Shown here piece after piece: positions 16,572-24,462 of a DNA stretch of 43,047 bases. The DNA comes from Candidatus Cloacimonadota bacterium. Its GTDB lineage: Bacteria; Cloacimonadota; Cloacimonadia; JGIOTU-2. The notes below the pieces were generated by a model. The model was not told the origin of the DNA. It worked only from the letters and a program-made list of their open reading frames with translations, and did not search any database. The stretch is from the NCBI GenBank assembly GCA_023129415.1, contig JAGMCF010000178.1:1-43047 (forward strand), in the 5' to 3' direction. Each line of letters begins with the position of its first letter. Positions within the stretch are counted from its first letter, which is position 1. Made by a program: the position numbers and the translations under genes.

Positions 16572-17615
16572 TTATTTTTGATGAACTAAACCGAGATGTA
16601 TTTTAAGCCCTCTTTTTGATGCTAATTCTTTACCACAATAAGGACAAACGAATTCCTTTTCTTCCTTTTTCTTTTTAGTCTTTGACTCTTTCTTTTCTTT
16701 TAATTCTTTTTTCTTATCAACCAATTTTTTTTCAACTTTAGCTTTAGTATCTTTTTTAACAATTTTTTCTTCTATGTCTTCTGAAACTTCTTCAGCTTTT
16801 GGTAAAGGTTTATCAGGTTCTTTTTCTATTGAAATAATTTCTTCTGTAACTAATTCTTTAATTTCTTCAATAGTTTCTTCTTCAACTTTTTCTGGTTCTT
16901 TCATAATTTCTTTAATATCTCCACCTTCAGCAGCAATTTTTTTTCCTTCTACAATCGCATTAGCTATAATATCAGAGATAAGATTGACCGATTTCATTGC
17001 ATCATCATTGCCGGGAATAACATAATCTATTCCATCTGGATCACTATTTGTATCAACAATTGCAACGATTGGGATTCCTAATTTTTGGGCTTCTTTAACA
17101 GCATTCTTTTCATTAACTGTATCTGTAATTACCACTGCATCGGGTAATTTCTCCATTTCGCGAATTCCACCCAAAGCATTTAGAATTTTATCATATTTTC
17201 TCTGCATTCTAAGAATTTCTAATTTAGTAAATTTATTAATTTCTCCCGAATCATTTAATTTTTCAAAATGATCTAATTTTTCAATACTTTTTCGAATGGT
17301 TTTTAGATTTGTTAATGTTCCACCATACCATCTATGATTTACATAGAATTCATTACATTTTTCAGCTGCGTTTGCTATACCTTCTGAAGCCTGCTTTTTA
17401 GTGCCGACGAATAATATTCTTTTGCCGTATGCAGCCAATTCTCGTAAGAAATAATAAGCTTGATTAATAGCTTCTAAAGTTTGTTTAAGATCAATTATGT
17501 GAATCCCATTTCTTTTAATGAAGATATATTTTTTCATCTTTGGATTCCATCTACGAGTTTGATGACCAAAGTGAACACCTGCTTCTAACAAACTCTTCAT
17601 TTCTACAACATTCAT
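16572..17615 (-). CDS. rpsB: 30S ribosomal protein S2 with C-terminal zinc finger
   Basis: Residues 1 to about 230 are standard S2 (LLEAGVHFGHQTRRWNPKMK, RWYGGTLTNLKT, PDAVVITD, GIPIVAIVDTNSDPDGIDYV), a late-assembling small-subunit protein needed for S1 binding and initiation. About 110 extra residues follow. The first part is a glutamate/lysine-rich low-complexity linker. The end is CPYCGKELASKRGLKIHLGL followed by VHQK, a C2H2 zinc finger with Cys324, Cys327, His340 and His345 (CX2CX12HX4H). Normal S2 is about 230-260 residues. The tail may contact rRNA, mRNA or S1-like partners on the 30S surface, which is inference. A structured leader candidate lies at 17682-17721. Confidence 0.96.
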   Translation of the reverse strand: MNVVEMKSLLEAGVHFGHQTRRWNPKMKKYIFIKRNGIHIIDLKQTLEAINQAYYFLRELAAYGKRILFVGTKKQASEGIANAAEKCNEFYVNHRWYGGTLTNLKTIRKSIEKLDHFEKLNDSGEINKFTKLEILRMQRKYDKILNALGGIREMEKLPDAVVITDTVNEKNAVKEAQKLGIPIVAIVDTNSDPDGIDYVIPGNDDAMKSVNLISDIIANAIVEGKKIAAEGGDIKEIMKEPEKVEEETIEEIKELVTEEIISIEKEPDKPLPKAEEVSEDIEEKIVKKDTKAKVEKKLVDKKKELKEKKESKTKKKKEEKEFVCPYCGKELASKRGLKIHLGLVHQK

Positions 17616-17681
17616 TTATCCTCCAACGGTTTTATTCCTAACTTTATCATCGCTACTTATATCCGAATTTATACTTAATTA

Positions 17682-17721
17682 TTAAGCACCTGCAGAAAGT
17701 CGGACACCGTTTGCAGCTTAA
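17682..17721 (-). promoter_or_regulatory. Candidate structured leader of rpsB
   Basis: On the minus strand, upstream of rpsB, the arms TTAAGCTGCA and TGCA-GGT-GCTTAA pair over ten bases with a three-base bulge. They enclose the GC-rich loop AACGGTGTCCGACTTTC in an otherwise AT-rich spacer. S2 operons are often autoregulated through the mRNA leader, so this is a plausible S2-binding element. There is no T-run after it, so it is not an intrinsic terminator. Confidence 0.4.
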
Positions 17722-17752
17722 AAGTTAAGTTTCTTATTGGTTATAATATTAT

Positions 17753-18139
17753 TTATCTCTTGGAATACTGATAAGCTTTTCTTGCTTTAACTAATCCATA
17801 TTTTCTTCGTTCTTTTACTCTTGCATCGCGGGTGAGAAATCCTGCTTTTTTAAAAATCGAATGTAACTCAGGATCATATTCAATTAGGGCACGACTTAAA
17901 CCCAGACGGATTGCTCCTGCTTGACCAGACAATCCTCCACCTTTAACATTAACCCTTAAGTCAAAATTGTCAGATTGCTCAATAAGATTGAAAGGTTCTT
18001 CAACAATCATCATAAGAGTTTCTCTATGCAAAAACTCTTTTAGAGGTTTTCCATTAATTGTTCTCTTTCCCGTTCCTTTAGATAATCTTACTCTTGCTAC
18101 AGCACATTTTCTTCTACCAACCGCATCAAAATATTGCAT
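17753..18139 (-). CDS. rpsI: 30S ribosomal protein S9
   Basis: The 128-residue protein is full length, opening with YFDAVGRRKCAVARVRLSKG and ending in the conserved basic tail KERRKYGLVKARKAYQYSKR. That tail reaches the P-site tRNA on the small subunit. The central GGGLSGQAGAIRLGLSRAL block is intact. It follows rplM by 35 bases, the near-universal rplM-rpsI pair. Confidence 0.98.
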   Translation of the reverse strand: MQYFDAVGRRKCAVARVRLSKGTGKRTINGKPLKEFLHRETLMMIVEEPFNLIEQSDNFDLRVNVKGGGLSGQAGAIRLGLSRALIEYDPELHSIFKKAGFLTRDARVKERRKYGLVKARKAYQYSKR

Positions 18140-18174
18140 TACTAATTCTCCTATTTGATTAAAATATTTAAAAA

Positions 18175-18603
18175 TTATGAGATTAATTCTGGATTTTGAG
18201 CTTGATGTAAATGCTCTTTGCCAATATAAATTTTTAATCTTTTCATCATCTTTTTTCTTAACTTGTTTTTAGGTAACATTCCATTGACTGAATGATAAAT
18301 CACTTTTCTGGGATCCTTCTCCATCATTTTTTTGAAAGAAGTAATATTTTGACCACTTGGATAACCAGAATATCTTTTGTAAAATTTATTATCTGGTTTA
18401 CTTCCTGTTAGTTTTACTTTCTCTGAGTTGATTACAACAACAAAGTCTCCCATATCAAAAAAGTGAGTAAATATCCGCTTATTCTTACCTCTTAATAATA
18501 CTGCAATCGTTGTACTTAAACGACCTAATACTTTATCTGTTGCATCAATAAGATACCATTTATGCTCAATTTCATTCACCTTTGGCAAAAAAGTTTTCAT
18601 CAT
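18175..18603 (-). CDS. rplM: 50S ribosomal protein L13
   Basis: This 142-residue early-assembly protein of the large subunit shows the motifs KWYLIDATDKVLGRLSTTIA, the Lys/Arg-rich RGKNKRIFTHFFDMGDFVVV and the C-terminal YIGKEHLHQAQNPEL. It is the first gene of the minus-strand translation cluster. Its start region is separated from the divergent aldehyde dehydrogenase by a 240-base AT-rich gap that must hold promoters for both directions. Confidence 0.98.
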   Translation of the reverse strand: MMKTFLPKVNEIEHKWYLIDATDKVLGRLSTTIAVLLRGKNKRIFTHFFDMGDFVVVINSEKVKLTGSKPDNKFYKRYSGYPSGQNITSFKKMMEKDPRKVIYHSVNGMLPKNKLRKKMMKRLKIYIGKEHLHQAQNPELIS

Positions 18604-18760
18604 CTCTCCAATATATTCATCTACTTTCTGTATTTTGAAAAATAAAGAAAGAACAGCACTATTTATATAACTTATGAATATTTAGTAATTAGCCAATAAG
18701 TTTATTGCCTGAAACCCTTGTCAAGTTTCTCTGGCAATGAATATTTTATAATATATCCAA

Positions 18761-18798
18761 GTCAAATAGTTTGACAAAAACCTGCATATCTTTAAATA
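18761..18798 (+). promoter_or_regulatory. Candidate promoter with palindromic operator for aldehyde dehydrogenase
   Basis: A consensus -35 box TTGACA (18771-18776) is followed after 16 bases by TAAATA (18793-18798), about 45 bases before the start codon. The perfect inverted repeat GTCAAATAGTTTGAC (18761-18775) covers the -35 box, a position where a bound dimer would block RNA polymerase. The regulator is unknown. Confidence 0.45.
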
Positions 18799-18843
18799 AG
18801 TAATTTCAAAGTTATCAATAAAATAATACGAAAAGAGTAAATT

Positions 18844-20256
18844 ATGAATAAAGAATATCCATTTTATTTAGGAAATCAAGCTATATCAAATTCAGAAAAA
18901 TTTGAAGTAAGATGTCCATTTGATAATAGTATCGTTGGTTTAGTTAATAAAGCAAATGAAAAACATATTAATTCCGCAATTGAGAAATCAGAACAAATAT
19001 TTAAGATTTCAAGAAAGATACCAACCTATGAAAAAGCAAATGCTCTGAGGAGTATCGCAAAAGATATTCAAGAAAAAAGTGAAGAATTAGCAAAAACTTT
19101 AGCTTTGGAATGTGGAAAAAATATCAACTTTGCCAGAGGTGAGGTGCAAAGGGCTTATCAAACATTTACAATTGCGAGTGAAGAATGTAAAAGAATTGAG
19201 GGTGAATACTTCAGTTTGGATTCTGTAAAAAAAGGAGAGAACAAATCTGCTTTGGTGAAAAGATTCCCAATTGGTCCGATTTTAGGTATAACACCATTTA
19301 ATTTTCCTTTGAATCTAGTAGCTCACAAAGTAGCGCCAGCCCTGGCAGTCGGAAATCCAATTATTATCAAACCTTCTTCAATAGCACCAATCTCTGCATT
19401 GAATTTAGCAGAGATAGTAACAAAGTATACCCCGGATGGTATGTTGTCAGTTTTACCTTGTGCTGGTGCAGATATTGATAATGCAGTCCGAGATCCAAGA
19501 ATCAAAATGATAAGTTTTACTGGAAGTCCTCCAATTGGATGGAAATTAAAAGAAATATGTGGTAAAAAGAAGATATGCCTTGAATTAGGTGGCAATGCAG
19601 GACTTATTCTTGATAAAGATTGTGATATTGAAGATGCAATAAGTAAAGCAATTATAGGAGGTTTTGCTTATGCTGGTCAGGTTTGTATCCATACTCAAAG
19701 AATATATGTTCATGAAAAAATATATGTTGGTTTTGTAAGTAAATTTATTGAAAAAGTAAAAGCATTAAAGAGTGGAAATCCCTTAGATGAAAATGTTTTT
19801 CTTAATTCAATGATAACTGAAGAAGACGCAATTCGTGCTGAAAAATGGGTAAATGAAGCTGTTGATGCTGGAGCTAAAATATTATGTGGTGGAAAACGAA
19901 AAGATAGTAACTTTCAAGCTACAGTTTTAACTGATACAATACCTGAAATGAAAGTAGAAGCAAAAGAAGTATTTGCTCCTGTTGTTACAGTCAATAGTTT
20001 CAATGATTTCAAGGACGCTGTTGGAATGGTAAACAATTCTGCTTATGGCTTACAAGCTGGTGTGTTTACAAATAATATGAAAAACATATTTTATGCTTTT
20101 GATAATATAGAAGTTGGCAGCGTAATCATTAATGACACTCCAACTTTTAGGGTTGACCAGATGCCTTATGGTGGAATTAAAAACTCTGGTTTTGGCAGAG
20201 AAGGTGTAAAATATACTATGGAAGAGATGACAGAAATAAAATTGTTGGTTTTTTAA
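18844..20256 (+). CDS. NAD(P)-dependent aldehyde dehydrogenase
   Basis: This 470-residue cytoplasmic enzyme of the ALDH superfamily oxidises an aldehyde to the acid. Key residues are visible: Asn153 in TPFNFPLN, Lys176 in IIKPSS, the coenzyme-binding FTGSPPIG (about 225-232), Glu247 in LELGGNAG and the catalytic Cys281 in GQVCIH. The conserved EVFAPVV and PYGGIKNSGFGREG blocks are near the C-terminus. The substrate cannot be fixed; lactaldehyde-, glyceraldehyde-3-phosphate- and semialdehyde-type enzymes share this outline. It is a single-gene unit on the plus strand, flanked by minus-strand operons, with a candidate promoter/operator upstream and a cluster of palindromes downstream. Confidence 0.93.
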   Translation: MNKEYPFYLGNQAISNSEKFEVRCPFDNSIVGLVNKANEKHINSAIEKSEQIFKISRKIPTYEKANALRSIAKDIQEKSEELAKTLALECGKNINFARGEVQRAYQTFTIASEECKRIEGEYFSLDSVKKGENKSALVKRFPIGPILGITPFNFPLNLVAHKVAPALAVGNPIIIKPSSIAPISALNLAEIVTKYTPDGMLSVLPCAGADIDNAVRDPRIKMISFTGSPPIGWKLKEICGKKKICLELGGNAGLILDKDCDIEDAISKAIIGGFAYAGQVCIHTQRIYVHEKIYVGFVSKFIEKVKALKSGNPLDENVFLNSMITEEDAIRAEKWVNEAVDAGAKILCGGKRKDSNFQATVLTDTIPEMKVEAKEVFAPVVTVNSFNDFKDAVGMVNNSAYGLQAGVFTNNMKNIFYAFDNIEVGSVIINDTPTFRVDQMPYGGIKNSGFGREGVKYTMEEMTEIKLLVF

Positions 20257-20494
20257 ATGGTTGAAGCCGGCAAAACGCTACGCTGGCAAAATGGCTAAAG
20301 CCGTCATAAATAGTCATAACACTTCGCTGCCCGTTCTCCGTAGTACTACGAAGGGTGAATCAAATGGTCAAAACACTTACTCTGTCACAATAACAACATT
20401 TGACGAGCCCCAAAGGCTCTTATGACCATTTTTGACTATTTATGACGCTCCGCAGGAGCATATGACCACATTTGACATTTTTGCCCTTTCTATC
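20257..20494. repeat. Cluster of palindromes and GTCATAAAT-type repeats
   Basis: This gap between two convergent genes is packed with inverted repeats. GTCATAAATAGTC (20303-20315) pairs perfectly with GACTATTTATGAC (20434-20446). Inside or beside these lie CGTAGTACTACG (about 20338-20349), GAGCCCCAAAGGCTC (20405-20419) and GCTCCGCAGGAGC (20447-20459). Degenerate units such as ATGGTCAAAA, TATGACCATT and ATTTGACATT recur. The GC-rich small palindromes sit in an AT-rich frame. I see no gene in it. It could act as a bidirectional transcription barrier, although no clear T-run is present. Confidence 0.75.
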
Positions 20495-21004
20495 TTACCA
20501 AATATTCTTATTCATAAATTCCCAGTTTTTCCCTAAAATTCTTGGTGTAACTTCTAATGACCTCACAAATGGATATAAAGTCCTAAAATGGCAGAACACT
20601 TTTTCTCCATCTTCTGAAATATTGAATTGATAGAAACCAACAATATTTATCCTTCTATCCCATACAGCTATCCATTTATCATCTTGCGAGATAAATTTCT
20701 TTATGTTTTGTGAAATGGGTTTATTTATTAACTCTCTGGCTATGTTTCTGTATCTTGCTTTGTCTATTCTTATACCAAAGATTTTTCGAAATTCTTCAAA
20801 ATGTTTCTCTTTTTTATCCAATCTGTCATCATGAAACTCTACAAATAAAAATGAGTCTTTACGCTCCCGTTTAACTTTAATATAATTATAAACAAAGTAT
20901 GTTCGTGTGTATCCATCCACCAAACCGAATTTACTTTTTTTACTTTTATCAATATGTCCAATTAGTGCTCTTGCATTTTTAATGAAATTTTCAGGATTAA
21001 ACAT
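20495..21004 (-). CDS. Hypothetical protein
   Basis: This 169-residue soluble, basic protein is not recognised. It has no signal peptide or membrane segment. The sequence alternates charged helical stretches (KKEKHFEEFRKIFGIRIDKA) with beta-like hydrophobic stretches (KDSFLFVEFHD, KWIAVWDRRINIVGFYQF), which suggests a mixed alpha/beta fold. A weak ribosome-binding site precedes ATG. It lies alone, 60 bases upstream (in map order) of the GlmL operon end and beside a palindrome cluster, a setting typical of accessory genes. Codon use looks like that of its neighbours. It could be a small nuclease-like or regulatory protein, but no motif supports either. Confidence 0.6.
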   Translation of the reverse strand: MFNPENFIKNARALIGHIDKSKKSKFGLVDGYTRTYFVYNYIKVKRERKDSFLFVEFHDDRLDKKEKHFEEFRKIFGIRIDKARYRNIARELINKPISQNIKKFISQDDKWIAVWDRRINIVGFYQFNISEDGEKVFCHFRTLYPFVRSLEVTPRILGKNWEFMNKNIW

Positions 21005-21064
21005 TTATTTCTACCCCACATATGTAAATAAAAAAACCTTATTGGTTGTATAGTCGTATATACA

Positions 21065-22189
21065 TCATTCTTCAATTGCCTCGACATTAGCTCTTGGGAT
21101 AATAATTTCTTTATCATCCTCCATCTTTGCTTTTAGTATTCTTACTTTTGTTTCGCTTTCAACAACAGCCAAATCTTCAGGTAAAGCGCTTACTGTACAT
21201 ATTTTTCCAAAATTAGGTTCACGAATAATACGAATAACACTCCCGATTTTGAGTCCAGTTGCTTCTTTGGATTTGATTTTTAATTCCTCTTCTGTAAATG
21301 GAATAGGGATTATAATTTCTGGACGCATCACACCAGCACGAATCTGGGTTTTACCATGCATAGAAGCTTTGTATCCTTCGAAATTTTTTAATAAATTAAA
21401 GGTTTTGTTAGCCATTTTCATGGGTCCAAATCCTTCTGTTAGAACAAGAGTTATCCCTTTTTCCTCATGACCAGTAATTGCAACACCAATATCAAAACCA
21501 AGGAATTCTTTAAGATCTCTATCATCAATGCCACCAGCAACAATACCTTTGGCTTTAACCCCCAATGCTTTTTTTATTGAAGGTAAATCAACTATTGAAC
21601 CGCCAATAATAATTTTATCTCTAAAGGATTCATCTATTAAATCTGGACTTAAGGGGCTAATCGGATTATCAACAGCCACTTTAATTTCACCTGTAATTTC
21701 TCCACCAATTCCAAAGATACCCTGGACATAAGCGGATTTGTTTTCAATTTCAACTCCCTCATTTTCATAGACCTTGCTTACAATACCATCAATAAATGCT
21801 TTAACTTCTATTGGAATTGGTGGCTCGCGTAATAGAACCTGTCCAGTAATTGATGAGATATTTTCTACAGTTCCTGTAATAGGAGAAGTAACACTACTAC
21901 GAAAGAGTCCAAAAAGCATTTTACTTGTAGCAATTATTTCGCCTTTTTCAATTTTATCACCCACTTTTTTTACCATCTTATCAGGGACATCTCCGGGAGG
22001 GACACCTAATTTATTTGCTACATTAACTGGTTGGATATCTCCAGGTAAATCGGTTCGGGCTACAACATCCTCAGCACTCACTTTATCTCCTATTTTCACA
22101 ACAACTTTACCTTTTAGTGGCAATATTCTATCTTTTTTTAATATAATACTTCTACTAATTGTCAATCCTGGTGTATATGCTTGTGCCAT
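21065..22189 (-). CDS. GlmL-associated protein with lipoyl-like and KOW-like regions
   Basis: The 374-residue protein starts eight bases after the GlmL-like gene. The N-terminal 150 residues contain two or three biotinyl/lipoyl-like hybrid motifs (GDKVSAEDVVARTDLPGDI, GDKIEKGEIIATSK, SPITGTVENIS) resembling the sandwich domains of carrier proteins and RnfC. No biotinylation or lipoylation lysine motif is evident. A middle region (about 155-300) has glycine-rich alternating strands and helices (GIVAGGIDDRDLKEFLG). The last 60 residues look like a KOW/SH3-type barrel (GLKIGSVIRIIREPNFGKI and the RANVEAIEE end). I infer a scaffold working with GlmL in B12-enzyme maturation, from gene coupling alone. 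It is otherwise uncharacterised. Confidence 0.7.
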   Translation of the reverse strand: MAQAYTPGLTISRSIILKKDRILPLKGKVVVKIGDKVSAEDVVARTDLPGDIQPVNVANKLGVPPGDVPDKMVKKVGDKIEKGEIIATSKMLFGLFRSSVTSPITGTVENISSITGQVLLREPPIPIEVKAFIDGIVSKVYENEGVEIENKSAYVQGIFGIGGEITGEIKVAVDNPISPLSPDLIDESFRDKIIIGGSIVDLPSIKKALGVKAKGIVAGGIDDRDLKEFLGFDIGVAITGHEEKGITLVLTEGFGPMKMANKTFNLLKNFEGYKASMHGKTQIRAGVMRPEIIIPIPFTEEELKIKSKEATGLKIGSVIRIIREPNFGKICTVSALPEDLAVVESETKVRILKAKMEDDKEIIIPRANVEAIEE

Positions 22190-22197
22190 TTTATCTC

Positions 22198-24093
22198 CTA
22201 TTTAAGTTTATCTTCAGGATAAACTTCTAATGCTTTCATCCATTTTTTTAGTGCATTAATTCTTTGTGAGTTTTCGGAAGGTAAATGAATACGCATTGTT
22301 TCTTTCTTGAGAATTTCATCATAATAAGCTTCTCTTCCTCTTGTATCAATAACAATTCCAACAACACCACCAGATAATTCAGTATTAATCTCAGTATTTC
22401 TGCCACCACCTAAATCCATTCCGGACATAGGTTTCAGTTTTGCTTTTGCATTTTGTCCTAAACCAAGTTTTAGTAAAACTATTTCGCCAAATTTAATATC
22501 TTCATTAAATGTCTTATCTGGCAATTCAATGTTAGCATGTAATGCAACTTTATCTTCTTTATATTTACCCTTTGGTGCAACACATGTTCCCAGGTGAATT
22601 AAACAATCTTTGGTAAAAACTTCTGTTGCTGCTTTTTCGCTTATTGTAGAAAGCACTCCCAGTTGTGGCATCATAAAGATACTATCAACAGCAAGTTTAG
22701 TTATACCCTCGGGAAGGAACCCGTCAATAAGCATCATAGCAGCTTGATTTCTACGAGGAGCATGAGATAACACTCCTCCACTTCCAACAAGGATATCAAG
22801 GGACATCATATTGACAATTGTTTGCCCAGAAGTTGTTTGTGCAAATGCATCAGCAATTTCACTTTCTTTTTGCATTCCTTTTAGAGTGACTGCAAATTCT
22901 TTATGCTGCTCAAAAGCAAGCCGTAAAGCTTCTTTTGCAATTGCCTGCTCTAAGATTAATTCTTCCATAAGAAAAGGTATTGTTGTTGGACGAATCATTT
23001 TATTTTTTATCATATTTCTTAGCCGTTTTTCAGGAATATCAAAAGGAACCCAACGCATAATGTTATCTATACCAGTAGAAGCAAGAACATTTGAAATACT
23101 GTAACTCAATCCAAGATTCGCACTAACAGTCCTATTAAATATCTTGGCTTCTGTAAAAACAGAGAAAATATCAGTAGTAGCACCTCCTATATCAACGCCA
23201 ACAACTTCAATATTTTCCAATTTCGCAATTGTTTTCATAATGTTACCGACTGCTCCGGGGGTTGGCATAATTGGAACATTTTCAAGTTCTCCTTTTCCTG
23301 TTTCTGCAACTGTCCATGTCATTAATTTTTTATAGCCAGGTGCTTGAGCCATAACATGTTCCATAAATAGATCATGAATTTTATCTCTTGCTGGTCCAAG
23401 ATTTTCCCGTTCAAGAACAGGTCTGATATTATCAGTTATAATTAAATCTGTTTTTTCATCTAAATTTTCCTTAACGAAATCCCGAGCTTTTACATTACCA
23501 GCAAAAATAATCGGTAATTTGTAACTTGAGCCTAATCTTGGCTTAGGGTCAGCAGCAGAAATAATTTCTGCAAGTTCTGCAACATGTTTTGTAGTTCCAC
23601 CATCTATACCACCTGAGAGCAGTATCATATCAGGTCGCAAATGCCTGATTCTTTCAATTCTTTGATGTGGTAATCTTTTATCATTACTAGCTAAGACATC
23701 CATCACAATAGCTCCGGCTCCCAATGCAGCTCTTTCTGCGCTTTCACCAGTCATACTCTTAACAACTCCGGCAACCATCATCTGTAATCCACCACCAGCA
23801 CTGCTTGTTGAGACATATGCATCTACCCCAAGATTTCCTTTTTGGGGAACTACAATCTTTCCATTATGTAATATTTTTCTCTCTCTATCACCTTTTAGAT
23901 GAACCAGATCTTCAACTTCCTCAACAGCATTCAATACACCTTTTGTAACATCATCAAATGGAGCTTCAACAGTTGTTGGTGCTTCTCCTCTTACTATTAA
24001 TCTATAAACACCATCAATTATTTCAATCAAAATCGCTTTGGTTGTAGTGCTTCCACAATCTGTGGCCAAAATTGATCGCATTTCTTCAGCCAT
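22198..24093 (-). CDS. glmL: GlmL/MutL-type ASKHA ATPase (glutamate-mutase accessory family)
   Basis: The 631-residue protein has the two phosphate-binding loops of the actin/Hsp70 ATPase fold: TDCGSTTTKAILIE (11-24) and GVDIGGATTDIFSVF (299-313). It also has glycine-rich GAGAIVMD, LLSGGIDGGTTKH and VGSGGVLSHAPRR segments. The family (GlmL, also called MutL) is usually encoded beside B12-dependent carbon-skeleton or amino mutases and is thought to repair or load them. This copy is longer than the roughly 460 residues common in glutamate-mutase operons, with an added C-terminal domain (about 500-631). No mutase gene is in the window, so its client must be encoded elsewhere or be different. It is flanked tightly by a 116-residue protein and the 374-residue protein. 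Confidence 0.85.
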   Translation of the reverse strand: MAEEMRSILATDCGSTTTKAILIEIIDGVYRLIVRGEAPTTVEAPFDDVTKGVLNAVEEVEDLVHLKGDRERKILHNGKIVVPQKGNLGVDAYVSTSSAGGGLQMMVAGVVKSMTGESAERAALGAGAIVMDVLASNDKRLPHQRIERIRHLRPDMILLSGGIDGGTTKHVAELAEIISAADPKPRLGSSYKLPIIFAGNVKARDFVKENLDEKTDLIITDNIRPVLERENLGPARDKIHDLFMEHVMAQAPGYKKLMTWTVAETGKGELENVPIMPTPGAVGNIMKTIAKLENIEVVGVDIGGATTDIFSVFTEAKIFNRTVSANLGLSYSISNVLASTGIDNIMRWVPFDIPEKRLRNMIKNKMIRPTTIPFLMEELILEQAIAKEALRLAFEQHKEFAVTLKGMQKESEIADAFAQTTSGQTIVNMMSLDILVGSGGVLSHAPRRNQAAMMLIDGFLPEGITKLAVDSIFMMPQLGVLSTISEKAATEVFTKDCLIHLGTCVAPKGKYKEDKVALHANIELPDKTFNEDIKFGEIVLLKLGLGQNAKAKLKPMSGMDLGGGRNTEINTELSGGVVGIVIDTRGREAYYDEILKKETMRIHLPSENSQRINALKKWMKALEVYPEDKLK

Positions 24094-24108
24094 CTTTCCT
24101 CCATAATA

Positions 24109-24459
24109 TTATATTTTCTTTTTTAATGCTTTCTTTTTCCTTTTTAGTTCTTTAATTTTTCTTTTTTCTTCTTTTAATTTTATATGAAATTCTGCATCAT
24201 ACTTATCTATCTGGTTTAATAAATACGAAATATTTTCATCATTTTCAAGCGAGCATGCAAATTTTTGATACTCAATTGGATTAAATATTAATTCTGCAAA
24301 AGGAGCTATCATATACAAAAATTGGCTTGCAATAAAATGGAGAGGTCTTACTGATTCGATGAACATAATTGATGCAGAACCCATTCTTCTTTCAGCTATG
24401 AATTTCGCTGCTTTATCCATCAGTTCCTGAGCTTCTTCTTTTGAAATTTCAACTATCAT
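24109..24459 (-). CDS. Small conserved-looking protein of GlmL operon
   Basis: The 116-residue protein lies three bases after comF and 15 bases before the GlmL-like gene. The N-terminal helix (SKEEAQELMDKAAKFIAERR) is followed by a hydrophobic stretch (HFIASQFLYMIAPFAELIFN) that could be an amphipathic or membrane-touching helix. It ends in a strongly basic coiled-coil-like tail (KEEKRKIKELKRKKKALKKK). No catalytic motif is seen. The stretch SASIMFIESVRPLHFIASQF suggests a small helical bundle. Its tight position upstream of GlmL suggests a shared role, but I do not recognise the family. Confidence 0.6.
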   Translation of the reverse strand: MIVEISKEEAQELMDKAAKFIAERRMGSASIMFIESVRPLHFIASQFLYMIAPFAELIFNPIEYQKFACSLENDENISYLLNQIDKYDAEFHIKLKEEKRKIKELKRKKKALKKKI

Positions 24460-24462
24460 AAA

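Noticed and set aside
18604-18760. A possible tRNA or riboswitch in the gap between rplM and the aldehyde dehydrogenase
   Set aside because: No cloverleaf or known aptamer pattern is visible; only a weak ATTGCC/GGCAAT stem.
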